From NCBI GenBank assembly GCA_021845985.1, contig JAJZES010000020.1, positions 1 through 64,000 of the forward strand: a stretch of DNA of 64,000 bases, in the 5' to 3' direction. Below, in pieces: positions 1 through 11,038 of the stretch (its first letter is position 1; the number at the start of each line of letters is the position of its first letter). Source of the stretch: Pseudomonadota bacterium (GTDB lineage Bacteria > Pseudomonadota > Alphaproteobacteria > Acetobacterales > Acetobacteraceae). The position numbers were made by a program, and so were the translations under genes. Below the pieces are notes generated by a model, which was not told where the DNA came from, did not search any database, and was given only the letters and a program-made list of their open reading frames with translations.

Positions 1-385
1 AAAACCCTAACCCAAACCTAGCCCAGCCACACCCCAAAACCATATCCCACGAAACCGCAAAATACAGCCCAGGTCCCAGAACGCCGCCAACGTATCCCTT
101 CCATGCAGATTTACTTGTCAATGAACATCCCGTTTCCGGGGCCGGCGACACCGCGTCTCAGCGGTGCTCATCGGTGAGGCGCTATCTAGTGACCCGGCGC
201 CTCGGTGTCAACGCCGTGACAGTGCCCGCGACGCACCCCCCGGAGCGGGCAGAAAACAGCGGAAATCCGCGGGACTGCGCCCCCGACTCCGGGCGAGGGC
301 GCAGCTTTTAGCAGCCGGACGGCGAGCAGTAAAGGTATTACTTTATCGCATAGCTCCTGGGCTTGCCATGTCCCGCCGTCTCTGC
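1..385. other. Window edge / region downstream of clpB, no gene seen
   Basis: No convincing gene is visible here. The first roughly 100 bases are poor in G and rich in A and C on the plus strand, unlike the rest of the window. An inverted repeat (GAGGCGC at 176-182, GCGCCTC at 197-203) could form a 7-bp stem with a 14-nt loop 3' of clpB, but it has no T-run, so a terminator role is only possible. ORFs entering this region from clpB are antisense shadows. Confidence 0.4.
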
Positions 386-2968
<2,583 letters not shown>

Positions 2969-3043
2969 GTCTGGCGTCCCTGCATCAGGCGACGGCACGG
3001 TCCCGTCCCGCCAACCGGCAACGGAGACTATGCTCGGACAAGC

Positions 3044-3072
3044 AGATGGGCGATGCTTTGACCCATCTCAAG
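3044..3072 (-). promoter_or_regulatory. Predicted RpoH (sigma-32) promoter of clpB
   Basis: On the minus strand CTTGAG (3067-3072) is followed after 15 nt by GCCCATCT (3044-3051). This resembles the sigma-32 consensus CTTGAA-N13-15-CCCCATNT and the alphaproteobacterial form CTTG-N17/18-CYTATNT. It would give a leader of roughly 70 nt before the clpB ATG at 2968. Heat-shock control of clpB is well established in general; the assignment here is by motif only. Confidence 0.6.
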
Positions 3073-3091
3073 ATCGCGACCGGACCCGCGC

Positions 3092-3850
3092 ATGCGCATC
3101 GAACAGCTCTACCGCTACCCGGTGAAGGGCCTGACCGCCGAGGCCCTGGAGGAGGTCGCTGTGGCGGCGGGCGGCATGCTGCCGTGGGACCGCGCCTTCG
3201 CGCTCGTCCAGGGCGACGCCCCGTTCGACCCGGCGGCGCCGGGCTGGCTGCAGAAGCGGCATTTCATGTGCCTGATGGCCAATGCCCGCGCCGCGCTGCT
3301 GCGCGCCAGCTTCGACCCGGCCAGCGGCACCCTCGCCATCCGCGCCCCCGACGGCGGCCAGATCGCCGAGAACGCGCTGAGCGAGCGCGGGCGGCGGCAC
3401 ATCGCCGCGTTCCTGACCGGCTTTCTCGGGCCGGAGGCGCGCGGCACCCCGCAGTTCCACCATGTTCCCGGCCACGCCTTCTCCGACGTGCGGGACAAGC
3501 GTCTCAGTCTGATCAACCTGGCGAGCCTCGCCGATCTCGCCCGCCATGCCGGCGCGGTGCGCCACAAGCGGCGGTTCCGCGCCAATCTCTGGTTCTCCGG
3601 CGCCGCGGCCTGGAGCGAGTTCGGCTGGATCGGACGGGAGGTGCTGGCCGGCGGCGTGCGGCTGCGCATCCACCGCCGCATCCCGCGCTGCGCCGCCACC
3701 GAGGTCAACCCGGAGACCGCCGAGCGCGACGCCGATCCGGTGGCCGAGTTGCGCGCCGCCTATGGCCACCCCGATCTCGGCGTCTATGCCGAGGTGATCG
3801 CGGGCGGTCACATGGCGGTGGGGGACGCGATGGAGTTGCTGCCGGATTAG
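3092..3850 (+). CDS. MOSC-domain protein
   Basis: Protein of 252 aa with the MOSC N-terminal beta-barrel (MRIEQLYRYPVKGL...) followed by a MOSC domain, the fold that handles sulfur carried on molybdenum cofactor in sulfurases and in mARC/YcbX-type enzymes. A conserved-type Cys occurs in RIPRCAATEVNP (about residue 201), the place expected for the MOSC sulfur- or Mo-binding cysteine. No ferredoxin domain like that of YcbX is attached. It stands alone, divergent from clpB. The substrate cannot be named from sequence. Confidence 0.85.
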   Translation: MRIEQLYRYPVKGLTAEALEEVAVAAGGMLPWDRAFALVQGDAPFDPAAPGWLQKRHFMCLMANARAALLRASFDPASGTLAIRAPDGGQIAENALSERGRRHIAAFLTGFLGPEARGTPQFHHVPGHAFSDVRDKRLSLINLASLADLARHAGAVRHKRRFRANLWFSGAAAWSEFGWIGREVLAGGVRLRIHRRIPRCAATEVNPETAERDADPVAELRAAYGHPDLGVYAEVIAGGHMAVGDAMELLPD

Positions 3851-3934
3851 CTTCGCCGGCCGTCCGCGGCGGCCATCCCGCCATTGGGCTGGCGTCGCGA
3901 CCGGCCATCCGGGGCCGCAGGCGGCGCGCCGGCG

Positions 3935-4744
3935 CTACGGCGCCTCCAGCCAGTGCAGCGCCCGCGCCACCGAGCGTTCGACCGCCGCTTTGCCATCGGT
4001 CTCGATCACCCGGTCCCACCACGCGCCATAGACGCGATCGAAGGCGAACGGCGCCACCGCGTCGCCGATGCGGCGCACCGCCGCCGGACCGAGCGGGATC
4101 CAGTTCGGGTAGCTGCGCATGAAGCCCGCCGTGCGGCGATCCGCCGCCACCTGCACGATGTCGCCGGACAGCAACGCCCCGCGACCCTCCGCCCCGCCCG
4201 GCCAGTGCAGCATCGCTGCCCCGTCGAAATGGCCGGGCGCGTGGATCAGCGTCAGCCCGCCGGGCAGCGCCTGCGTCGCCCCCGACCAGAAGCAGATCGC
4301 CGGATCGGGCCGCACCGCCCAGTGCCGGTCGCCCGCCTGCAGCCACAGCGGGCAGCCGAAGGTCTGCGCCCACTCGACCATGTTGCCGTAGTAATGCGGA
4401 TGGGAAATGGCGATGGCGGCAAGGCCGCCCAGCGCCCGCAGCAGCGCCACGGTGGCGTCGTCGAGCAGGCTCAGCCCGTCCCACAGCACGTTGCCCTCCG
4501 CGGTGCGGATCAGCAGCGCGCGCTGGCCGATGGCGAAGGCCGGAGTGGTGCCGATGCCGAGCAGCCCCGGCTCGTGCTGGTGCCACGCATTGCGATGCGC
4601 CGCGGCGAGGCGGGCCGGCGTCGTCCATTGCTGACCGGCGGGCGGGATGTATTGCCGCTCGTCCTGGCAGATCGGGCAGCTATCGGGCGGCGCTTCGGCC
4701 GGCGGATACTGGACGCCGCAGGCGGTGCAGATGAAGGCGGGCAT
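3935..4744 (-). CDS. Rubredoxin-like zinc ribbon / MBL-fold hydrolase fusion
   Basis: Protein of 269 aa. The first 30 residues form a small metal-binding knuckle (C6-x2-C9 and C23-x2-C26), and the rest looks like a metallo-beta-lactamase-fold hydrolase with ISHPHYYGN, HAPGHFDG and LSGDIVQV motifs. The canonical HxHxDH is changed (HPHYYGN, no Asp-His), so the metal site differs from classical MBL enzymes. The knuckle suggests redox or structural metal binding. It lies 16 bp downstream of the PBP gene on the same strand and may share its transcript. Function unknown. Confidence 0.8.
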   Translation of the reverse strand: MPAFICTACGVQYPPAEAPPDSCPICQDERQYIPPAGQQWTTPARLAAAHRNAWHQHEPGLLGIGTTPAFAIGQRALLIRTAEGNVLWDGLSLLDDATVALLRALGGLAAIAISHPHYYGNMVEWAQTFGCPLWLQAGDRHWAVRPDPAICFWSGATQALPGGLTLIHAPGHFDGAAMLHWPGGAEGRGALLSGDIVQVAADRRTAGFMRSYPNWIPLGPAAVRRIGDAVAPFAFDRVYGAWWDRVIETDGKAAVERSVARALHWLEAP

Positions 4745-4760
4745 GGCGACTCCTCGCGGT

Positions 4761-6602
4761 TCAGTGCAGTTCGAGGGCGATCTCGCGGAACAGTCGCGCC
4801 GGCAGGCTGCCGCCGGTCACGCCCTGCATCGGGCGGTTGTCGTCGTTGCCGGTCCACACGCCGATCACCGCACCACCAACGCAGCCGACGAACCAGGCGT
4901 CGCGATAATCTTGTGTCGTGCCGGTCTTGCCGGCGACCAGCCGCCCCGGCACCGACGCCGCCCGGCCGCTGCCATGCGCCACCACGCCGGCCATCATCCG
5001 CAGCATCCCGGCGGCAAGATCGGCCGAAATCACCCGCGCCGCGGCGGGATGCGGCGGCAGCGTCGTCCGCCCGTCCGCCTGCACCGTCTCGATCGCCGAC
5101 GGGGTGACGCGCAGCCCGCCGTTGCAGAACGCGGCATAGGCGCCGGTGAGTTCCAGCGGCGTCACCACGCCGGTACCGAGGGCGATGGTCAGGTTGTCCG
5201 GCAGCTTCTCGGCAATCCCCAGGCGGTGCGCCACCGCCGCCACCGCGCCGGGACCGCCGGCATCCTGCGCCAGCCGCACCGCGACCGTATTGAGGCTTTC
5301 CGCCAAACCCTCCTCCAAGGTCACCGGCCCGCGGAACTTGCCGTCGAAATTGCCCGGCGACCAGCCGCCGATATGCAGCGGCGCGTCCTCCACCAGGCCG
5401 TCGGGGTGCATGCCGTGCTCCAGCGCCGCCAGCCAGACGAATGGCTTGAACGACGATCCAGGCTGGCGCCGGGCGAGTACCGCACGGTTGAAACCACCGG
5501 CATGCCGGTCGCGCCCGCCGACCATCGCGCGCACCGCGCCGCTGGCCGCGTCCAGCACCACCGCCGCGCCCTCCCCGGCGCCGACCGCGGCCCCCGGCCC
5601 GTCCAGCATGGCCGACAGCTTTGCCTCGACGACGCCCTGCAGCCGCGCATCCAGCGTCGTCCGCACCACCGCATCGGCATTTTCCGGCACCACCGCCTCG
5701 GCCGCCTGCGACGCCCAGTCGGCGAACCAGCCGGCGCCGTCGGCGGGCACCGGGAAGGCGAGCTGGCGCCCCGCCTCCGCCGCCTGCGCCTCGGTGATGG
5801 CGCCGGTCTCGGCCATCGCCGCCAGCACCTCCCGCCCGCGCGCCGCCGCCGCCGCCGGATCGACGCGCGGCGAGAAGCGCGACGGCGCCCGCGGCAGCCC
5901 GGCCAGCACCGCCGCCTGCCACAGCGACACATTGCGCGCCGAGACGCCGAAATAGAGTTTCGCCGCCGCATCGACGCCCCAGGCGCCGGAGCCGAGATAG
6001 ACGCGGTTGAGCCAGATTTCGAGAATCTCGCGCTTGCTGAAATGCCGCTCCAGCCACAGCGTCAGCAGCACCTCCTGCACCTTGCGCCCGAAGGTGCGGC
6101 GGTTGCTCAGAAACAGGTTCTTCGCCACCTGCTGCGTCAGCGTCGAGCCGCCCTGCACGACATGCCGGGCGCGCAGATCGACCACCACGGCGCGCAGGAT
6201 GCCCACCGGGTCGATACCCCAGTGCCACCAGAAGCGCCGGTCCTCCACCGCCACGGCCGCCGCCGGCAGCCAGGGCGGCAGGTCGGACAGGCGCAGCTTC
6301 TCGCCCACCACATCGCCATAGGTGGCGAACACATGGCCGGCGCGGTCCTCCAGGGTCAGGCTCGGCCGGCGCACCGCGTCCAACGCGCTGTCCGGCCGCG
6401 GCAGGTCGCGGGCGAACCACAGCACCACCACACCGACCCCGAGCACGCCCCAGACGCCAAGGATCAGCAGCCATTTCAGCGCCCACCCGAGCAGGCCGCG
6501 CCGCCGCTCCGGCGCCCGCCCCGGCGCCGGCGCCGGGGCGGGCGCCGGGGCGCGGTATTCCGCCTCATAGATCTGCGGCGCCCGGTACATTGCCCGGCTC
6601 AT
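4761..6602 (-). CDS. Class A penicillin-binding protein (PBP1-type transglycosylase/transpeptidase)
   Basis: Bifunctional peptidoglycan synthase of 613 aa. It has a short cytoplasmic Ala-Pro-rich stretch (about residues 15-35), one membrane anchor (LLILGVWGVLGVGVVVLWF, about 45-63), a GT51 glycosyltransferase domain with EDRRFWWHWGID and GGSTLTQQVAKN, and a transpeptidase domain with SSFK catalytic serine motif, SLN and KTGTT. The ATG at 6602 is preferred over an upstream start because the extra 73 residues are Arg-rich shadow sequence. The Ala-Pro tract comes from a GC-only tandem repeat near 6520-6550 that may vary in copy number. Confidence 0.93.
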   Translation of the reverse strand: MSRAMYRAPQIYEAEYRAPAPAPAPAPGRAPERRRGLLGWALKWLLILGVWGVLGVGVVVLWFARDLPRPDSALDAVRRPSLTLEDRAGHVFATYGDVVGEKLRLSDLPPWLPAAAVAVEDRRFWWHWGIDPVGILRAVVVDLRARHVVQGGSTLTQQVAKNLFLSNRRTFGRKVQEVLLTLWLERHFSKREILEIWLNRVYLGSGAWGVDAAAKLYFGVSARNVSLWQAAVLAGLPRAPSRFSPRVDPAAAAARGREVLAAMAETGAITEAQAAEAGRQLAFPVPADGAGWFADWASQAAEAVVPENADAVVRTTLDARLQGVVEAKLSAMLDGPGAAVGAGEGAAVVLDAASGAVRAMVGGRDRHAGGFNRAVLARRQPGSSFKPFVWLAALEHGMHPDGLVEDAPLHIGGWSPGNFDGKFRGPVTLEEGLAESLNTVAVRLAQDAGGPGAVAAVAHRLGIAEKLPDNLTIALGTGVVTPLELTGAYAAFCNGGLRVTPSAIETVQADGRTTLPPHPAAARVISADLAAGMLRMMAGVVAHGSGRAASVPGRLVAGKTGTTQDYRDAWFVGCVGGAVIGVWTGNDDNRPMQGVTGGSLPARLFREIALELH

Positions 6603-6703
6603 AGCCGCATCGACGCCGCCGCGCCACGCGCGGCGCACGCAGCCCGCCGCTTGCCCACCGCGCGCGACGTACGCACTATGCCGGCGCTGCACGGGGAGCG
6701 CGC

Positions 6704-7612
6704 ATGAAGGGCCTGTTTGCCGACGCGACCGAGGAACTGGCCGCGGTGTTCGCCCGCGTGGTGCGCCCGGACGATCGCCCGATCGCGGTGAACGTGCAGG
6801 GGATGGTGCCGCCGGACGCACTGCCCGGCCTGTTCGCCGGCCATGCGTTCGTGCTGATCGACCACACCGCCGTCGCGGTGCCGGCGGTGCAGGCGGCGCC
6901 CGGACTGCGCCACATCATCTTTCTCGGCACCGGCGCGCGCAGCTACATGGACCCCGAGGCGCTGGCCGCGGCCGGCGTCACCGTCCACATCATCCGCGGC
7001 TATGGCGACACCGCGGTCGGCGAGCACACCATCGCCCTGATGTGGGCCGCCGCGCGCGGCCTCGCCGCGATGGACCGCGGCATCCGCGCCGGCGGCTGGC
7101 CGCGCCACGAGGGGATGCAGCTCACCGGTCGGACGCTCGGCCTGCTCGGCTTCGGCGGCATTGCCGCCGAGGTGGCGCGCATCGCCGCCGGATCGGGGAT
7201 GCGCGTGCTGGCCTGGAACCGCACAGCGAAATCCGCCCCCGGCGTCAGCTTCGTCGATCTCGACACGCTGCTGGCGCAAAGCGACGTGCTGAGCGTGCAT
7301 CTGCTGCTGACCGACGCGACGCGCGGCTTTCTCTCCGCCGAGCGGCTGGCGCGGCTGCGGCGCGGCGCCATCCTGGTCAACACCGCGCGCGGCGCGCTGG
7401 TCGATGAAGCGGCGATGGCAGCGGCGCTGCGCTCGGGCGCGCTCGGCCACGCGGCGCTCGATGTGTTCAGTGAGGAGCCGCTGCCGGCAGGCCATGTGCT
7501 GGCCGGGCTGGACAATGTGACGCTGTCGGCCCACAGCGCGTTTCGCACGCCCGAGGCGAGCGAGACGCTGCTGCGCCGCGCGCTCGACATCGCCCGCGAC
7601 CTGCCCGAGTAA
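6704..7612 (+). CDS. NAD-dependent D-2-hydroxyacid dehydrogenase family protein
   Basis: Oxidoreductase of 302 aa with the D-isomer 2-hydroxyacid dehydrogenase layout: an N-terminal catalytic half, a Rossmann segment LGLLGFGGIAAEVARIA (about 143-159), the NTARGALVDEAAM signature and a C-terminal AHSAFRTPEA segment where the catalytic His normally sits. It probably reduces a 2-ketoacid or oxidises the D-hydroxyacid in the cytosol; the substrate cannot be assigned. The start ATG follows GGGGAG at a good distance. It is divergent from the PBP gene and followed by tRNA-Leu. Confidence 0.88.
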   Translation: MKGLFADATEELAAVFARVVRPDDRPIAVNVQGMVPPDALPGLFAGHAFVLIDHTAVAVPAVQAAPGLRHIIFLGTGARSYMDPEALAAAGVTVHIIRGYGDTAVGEHTIALMWAAARGLAAMDRGIRAGGWPRHEGMQLTGRTLGLLGFGGIAAEVARIAAGSGMRVLAWNRTAKSAPGVSFVDLDTLLAQSDVLSVHLLLTDATRGFLSAERLARLRRGAILVNTARGALVDEAAMAAALRSGALGHAALDVFSEEPLPAGHVLAGLDNVTLSAHSAFRTPEASETLLRRALDIARDLPE

Positions 7613-7623
7613 TCCGCGCTTAC

Positions 7624-7705
7624 GCCCGCCTGGCGGAACGGCAGACGCAGCGGACTTAAAATCCGCAGCCCAAAAGGCATGGGGGTTCGAGTCCCCCGGC
7701 GGGCA
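7624..7705 (+). tRNA. tRNA-Leu (anticodon UAA)
   Basis: Class II tRNA. The acceptor stem GCCCGCC pairs with GGCGGGC (7698-7704), followed by discriminator A. The anticodon stem GCGGA/TCCGC encloses loop CTTAAAA with anticodon TAA. The variable arm has a short GCC/GGC stem, and the T arm is GGGGG-TTCGAGT-CCCCC. The CCA end is not encoded. It reads UUA codons, which are rare in this GC-rich genome. Confidence 0.95.
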
Positions 7706-7730
7706 TTGCCGCTAGCTCATCGTGCTGCCG

Positions 7731-8858
7731 TCACTGTGCCGCCGGCAGCGCGATGCGCTGCGGGGCAAAGCGGCCGGTTGCGGCGTCGGCATGGCAGGCG
7801 GCGCAGTCGCTGCGTCGAATACCGTCCTTGCCGGCGAACACCGAGGCGGCGATGTGCCGGTGCCGGCGCCGCCAGCCGGGCGTGTCGGTGATCCGCCGCG
7901 ATCCGTCGGCGGCGGGCTGGCGCAGCAGATGCGCCGGCAGCGTATCCCAGCGCTCGGCCGCATTGGCGTCGAGCCAGTCGCGGATATGCGCCGCCTGCGC
8001 GGGCGACAGGCTCGCATCCGCGCCAAAATGATGTTTCAGATCGGCCAGGATCGCCGACCATGTTGCGGCCGGCGCCAGACTGGACGGAAACGCCAGATGG
8101 CAAGCGCCGCATTGCTCGGCGACCATCGGGTCCGGCTCGGCCGGCGGCACGCCGCGGCCCGGCAGCGCCGCCAGCGCCGCGACGCCCCCCGTCCCCACCG
8201 CGACCGCCGACAGCACCACCGCCGCGGCCAGCGCCGGCCGCGCCGCCGCCGGCCGCACCGCGGCGAAGGGCGGGTCGGCCGGCTTGCTGCCGGTCAGCAT
8301 GGCGCGCGTCAGATTCTCCCGCCCGCGCCAGCTCTCCGCCGCGACGCCGGCGAGATGCGCCCCGATCATCACCAGCAGCGCAATCGCCAGCGTGTTGTGC
8401 AGCCCGAGCCAGCCACGGCCCGCCGCATAGGACAGGAACGCCCGCAGCGGCCCCTGTTTGAGCATGCCGCCCAGCGCCAGCGTGCCGGTCAGCACGATCG
8501 CTGTCAGCACCGGCAGCAGCGCCAACACCATCAGCGCGCCGAGCGGATTATGGCCGACATGGCGGGTGTGCTGCCGGCCGCGCAGATGCGCCAGCACGGC
8601 GGCGGGTGGAAAGACGAACCCGGCGAAGCGCGCATAGGTCGGGCCCAACACGCCCCACACCGCCCGCCAGCCGACCACGACGATGACACTGACGCCCGCC
8701 GCCAGATGCCAGGCGAGCCAGCGCGGCCCGAGCACGAAGCCGGTCAGCGCGGCGACGCCGACCGCCGCCGCCAGCAGCCAATGGCCGAGGCGGACCCCGG
8801 CATCCCAGACCTGGACCGTCGGCCGCGTCGCATCGGCCGGCGCCGCCGGCTCAGCCAT
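7731..8858 (-). CDS. Cytochrome b561-type membrane domain fused to diheme cytochrome c
   Basis: Membrane electron-transfer protein of 375 aa. The first about 190 residues form a four-helix cytochrome b561/Ni-hydrogenase-type b domain with candidate heme ligands H26, H51, H154 and H168. A further hydrophobic segment (about 208-232) is followed by a periplasmic part with two c-type heme sites, CGACH (250-254) and CAACH (352-356), in the manner of DHC diheme cytochromes. Likely role: passing electrons from the quinone pool or b hemes to a periplasmic acceptor. The start at 8858 overlaps the 3' end of the SRAP gene by 8 nt, suggesting translational coupling. Confidence 0.88.
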   Translation of the reverse strand: MAEPAAPADATRPTVQVWDAGVRLGHWLLAAAVGVAALTGFVLGPRWLAWHLAAGVSVIVVVGWRAVWGVLGPTYARFAGFVFPPAAVLAHLRGRQHTRHVGHNPLGALMVLALLPVLTAIVLTGTLALGGMLKQGPLRAFLSYAAGRGWLGLHNTLAIALLVMIGAHLAGVAAESWRGRENLTRAMLTGSKPADPPFAAVRPAAARPALAAAVVLSAVAVGTGGVAALAALPGRGVPPAEPDPMVAEQCGACHLAFPSSLAPAATWSAILADLKHHFGADASLSPAQAAHIRDWLDANAAERWDTLPAHLLRQPAADGSRRITDTPGWRRRHRHIAASVFAGKDGIRRSDCAACHADAATGRFAPQRIALPAAQ

Positions 8859-9477
8859 CCTGCCGCAGCCCACGAGCGACCACGCGCAACTGCCCGTCCG
8901 CCAGCGGACGTTGCAGCGCCAGCGCCGCCGGCAACTCAGCCGTCAGCCATTGGTCACAGGCCGCTGCGGTCAGGATCACCGGCATTGCCTTCGCATGCAC
9001 CGGCCGCACCTCGGCGTTGGCCGTCGTGGTCAGGAAGGCGAACAGCAGATGCGCGCCGGTCTCGCCCTTGCGCGTCCCGGTCCACGGCCGCCACAGGCCG
9101 GCGAAGGCGAAGACTGGCCGGTCCTCGGCCAGCGCGAACCAGGTTGGGCGCTTGGCGTCGGTGTCGTCATATTCGCAAAACGACGTCGCCGGCACCAGGC
9201 AGCGGTATGCCGGCTTCAGCCAGCCGCGCCAGAACGGGCTGGCGGTGTTGCGGATGTTGGTCACCGGCCGCGCGCCGGGGCCGGACTGCGGCGGCGGGAA
9301 GCCCCAGCGCATCGTCTGCATCACCCGCCCGCCGTCATCGGCGGTGCAGATCACCGGCGCAAGCTGGTCGGGGAACACCGCCGGCAGCGCCCCCTGGTTA
9401 GCGGTCTGATCCCGCGCGACCCGGAAAATCTGGCGCACCGCGTCGCGCGGCCGCGTCATCGCGTAGAGGTTGCACAT
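8851..9477 (-). CDS. SRAP/YedK-family abasic-site DNA-protein crosslinker
   Basis: SOS-response-associated peptidase family protein (HMCES/YedK), 208 aa, close to the family norm. The catalytic Cys2 follows the initiator Met (MCNLYAM), which fixes the start. The other family residues are present: an Asn in TNIRNTAS (about 74-77), Glu102 in SFCEYDD and His161 in HAKAMPVIL. The family crosslinks through Cys2 to abasic sites in single-stranded DNA and shields them. Its pairing with a cytochrome b/c gene is probably only operon neighbourhood. Confidence 0.93.
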   Translation of the reverse strand: MCNLYAMTRPRDAVRQIFRVARDQTANQGALPAVFPDQLAPVICTADDGGRVMQTMRWGFPPPQSGPGARPVTNIRNTASPFWRGWLKPAYRCLVPATSFCEYDDTDAKRPTWFALAEDRPVFAFAGLWRPWTGTRKGETGAHLLFAFLTTTANAEVRPVHAKAMPVILTAAACDQWLTAELPAALALQRPLADGQLRVVARGLRQDG

Positions 9478-9550
9478 GCGTCCGAATGTAGCTCAAACCG
9501 CGCCGCCGGCTCAGCGCCTGAAATTCATTCGGGCTGATCGGCAAGCAGCA

Positions 9551-9682
9551 GGCAGCAAGCCCAGGGGCTTTGCCCGTGGACCCCAGGAAAGGCGAAGCCT
9601 TTGCAATCCATTACTTTTGTCATGGGGTCTGGGGCCTCGCGGCCTCAACGGGGTTTGGGGCGGAGCCCCAGGCTTGCCTGCC
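9551..9682. repeat. Palindromic intergenic repeat, about 132 bp
   Basis: Sequence with imperfect terminal inverted repeats (GGCAGCAAGCC at 9551-9561, GGCTTGCCTGCC at 9671-9682). Internal arms GGGGCTTTGCCC and GGGCGGAGCCCC form nearly matching second-level inversions, and the centre is less GC-rich (TTTGCAATCCATTAC). It lies between the divergently oriented SRAP start and the 3' end of the prpD-like gene. It looks like a member of a dispersed REP- or MITE-type family that I associate with Acetobacteraceae intergenic regions; only one copy is visible in this window. Confidence 0.55.
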
Positions 9683-9703
9683 CGGCAAGTCATTCTCACG
9701 CTC

Positions 9704-11038
9704 TCAGTCGGCGGGCGCCAGATGCGCGGCCAGTTGGCGCGCGGTCAGCGTGTCCAGCGCGGCAACCGCAGACCACAGCGCCTCGGCTGCCGCCTCGCCC
9801 AGCAGCGCGCGGGCCTTGGCGCGCAGGCCGGCCTGCAACTGCGGCTCGGACAGCGGCGCGGCCAGATCATGCGCCACCTCGATGCGCTCGCCGGAGGCCA
9901 GGATCAGAGTCAGCGCGACCGCCGTGTCGCTGATCTCCGTGCCACCCGTCACCACCACGCGCTGTGCCGTTGCAATCAGCGCCGGGTCGGCGCCGAGGGA
10001 CTCGACATAGGCGCGGTCTGCCGCCGTATCGACCCCGTGCAGCGCCATGGCGGCCAGGAAGGCGTAGCTGAACTTCACCTCCAGCCCGGTGCGCGGCGCC
10101 TTGATGTCGCAGACGTGCAGCCAGCGCGGGTTGGTGCGCACCATGATGCGGGTGATCCGGTCGGCCGGCAGATCGGTCTGCCGCCGCGCCTCGGCCAGCG
10201 CGTTCAGCATCGCGTGTGTGCCGTGGCAGCAGGCGTGCAGCTTGTATTTGTTGTCCTCGAAGACGAAGCGCCCCGGCGGCGGCGCGGCCCAGCCGCGCGC
10301 CTCCGAGGCGTCGTCGGTGTGGGTGTCGATAAAGCCCTGCACCGCGCCAATGCCGTCATCGCAGGCGATGAAGCCGCGCGCCGCCAGGGCCGCGGCCTCG
10401 ACGCCGTTGGCGGCGCTGATGCCGGCGTTGAACGGCTTGCCCATGCTGCCGAACTGCGACTTCAATCCCGAGGCGCGGGTGGCCACCAGGCTGAGTGCGT
10501 TGCGTTGCTGCGCCGCTGTCAGACCCAGCAGCCGACCCGCCGCGACGGTGGCGCCGAACGCACCAGCGGTCGCGGTCTGGTGGAAGCCACGCTCGTAGTG
10601 CCGGCGCCCCAGCACCATGCCGATGCGGCAGGACGCTTCGGCGCCGATCAGAAAAGCGTCGCAGGCCTGCGCCGCCGGCAGATCGCATTGTTCGGCCACC
10701 GCCAGCGCCGCCGGCATGATGCCGACCGAAAGATGGCCGATATGGGCAAAATGCGTGTCGTCGTAGTCGAGCGCGTGCGAGATCGTGCCATTGGCCAGTG
10801 CCGCGGCGCGCGCCGGCGCGCGCGCCGCGGCTCCGACCACGGTCGCCACCGGACGGCCGCCCTCATCGGCGACGACGTCGCGGATGATGCGGCTCACCGG
10901 TTCATCCGCTCCGGCGCGGGCCACCACCATCCAGTCGAACAGCGAGAACCGCGCCAGCCTGCGCGCCTGCGGCGGCAGTGCCGCGGCCGGCATGGCGGCG
11001 AGATCAGTCAGCCGCCCAATGGTCTGCTCTGCGCTCAT
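9704..11038 (-). CDS. MmgE/PrpD family protein
   Basis: Protein of 444 aa spanning the MmgE/PrpD fold, whose members include 2-methylcitrate dehydratase and cis-aconitate decarboxylase. Family-typical segments are present: ANGTISHALDYDDTH (about 86-100), FHQTATAGAFGATVAAG, and KLHACCHGTH. It probably dehydrates or decarboxylates a small tricarboxylic or dicarboxylic acid in the cytosol; the prp operon context is absent, so methylcitrate use is not supported. The start MSAEQTIG at 11038 is preferred over the upstream Arg-rich extension. It diverges from the CoA-transferase/acyl-CoA dehydrogenase pair. Confidence 0.85.
   Translation of the reverse strand: MSAEQTIGRLTDLAAMPAAALPPQARRLARFSLFDWMVVARAGADEPVSRIIRDVVADEGGRPVATVVGAAARAPARAAALANGTISHALDYDDTHFAHIGHLSVGIMPAALAVAEQCDLPAAQACDAFLIGAEASCRIGMVLGRRHYERGFHQTATAGAFGATVAAGRLLGLTAAQQRNALSLVATRASGLKSQFGSMGKPFNAGISAANGVEAAALAARGFIACDDGIGAVQGFIDTHTDDASEARGWAAPPPGRFVFEDNKYKLHACCHGTHAMLNALAEARRQTDLPADRITRIMVRTNPRWLHVCDIKAPRTGLEVKFSYAFLAAMALHGVDTAADRAYVESLGADPALIATAQRVVVTGGTEISDTAVALTLILASGERIEVAHDLAAPLSEPQLQAGLRAKARALLGEAAAEALWSAVAALDTLTARQLAAHLAPAD

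Noticed and set aside
1-60. Telomere-like look of the AACCCTAACCC-type opening
   Set aside because: Only one short run, not a tandem array, and the rest is bacterial; chance composition.
7624-7705. Integration site at tRNA-Leu
   Set aside because: No integrase, no direct repeat of the tRNA 3' end and no foreign-looking block follow.
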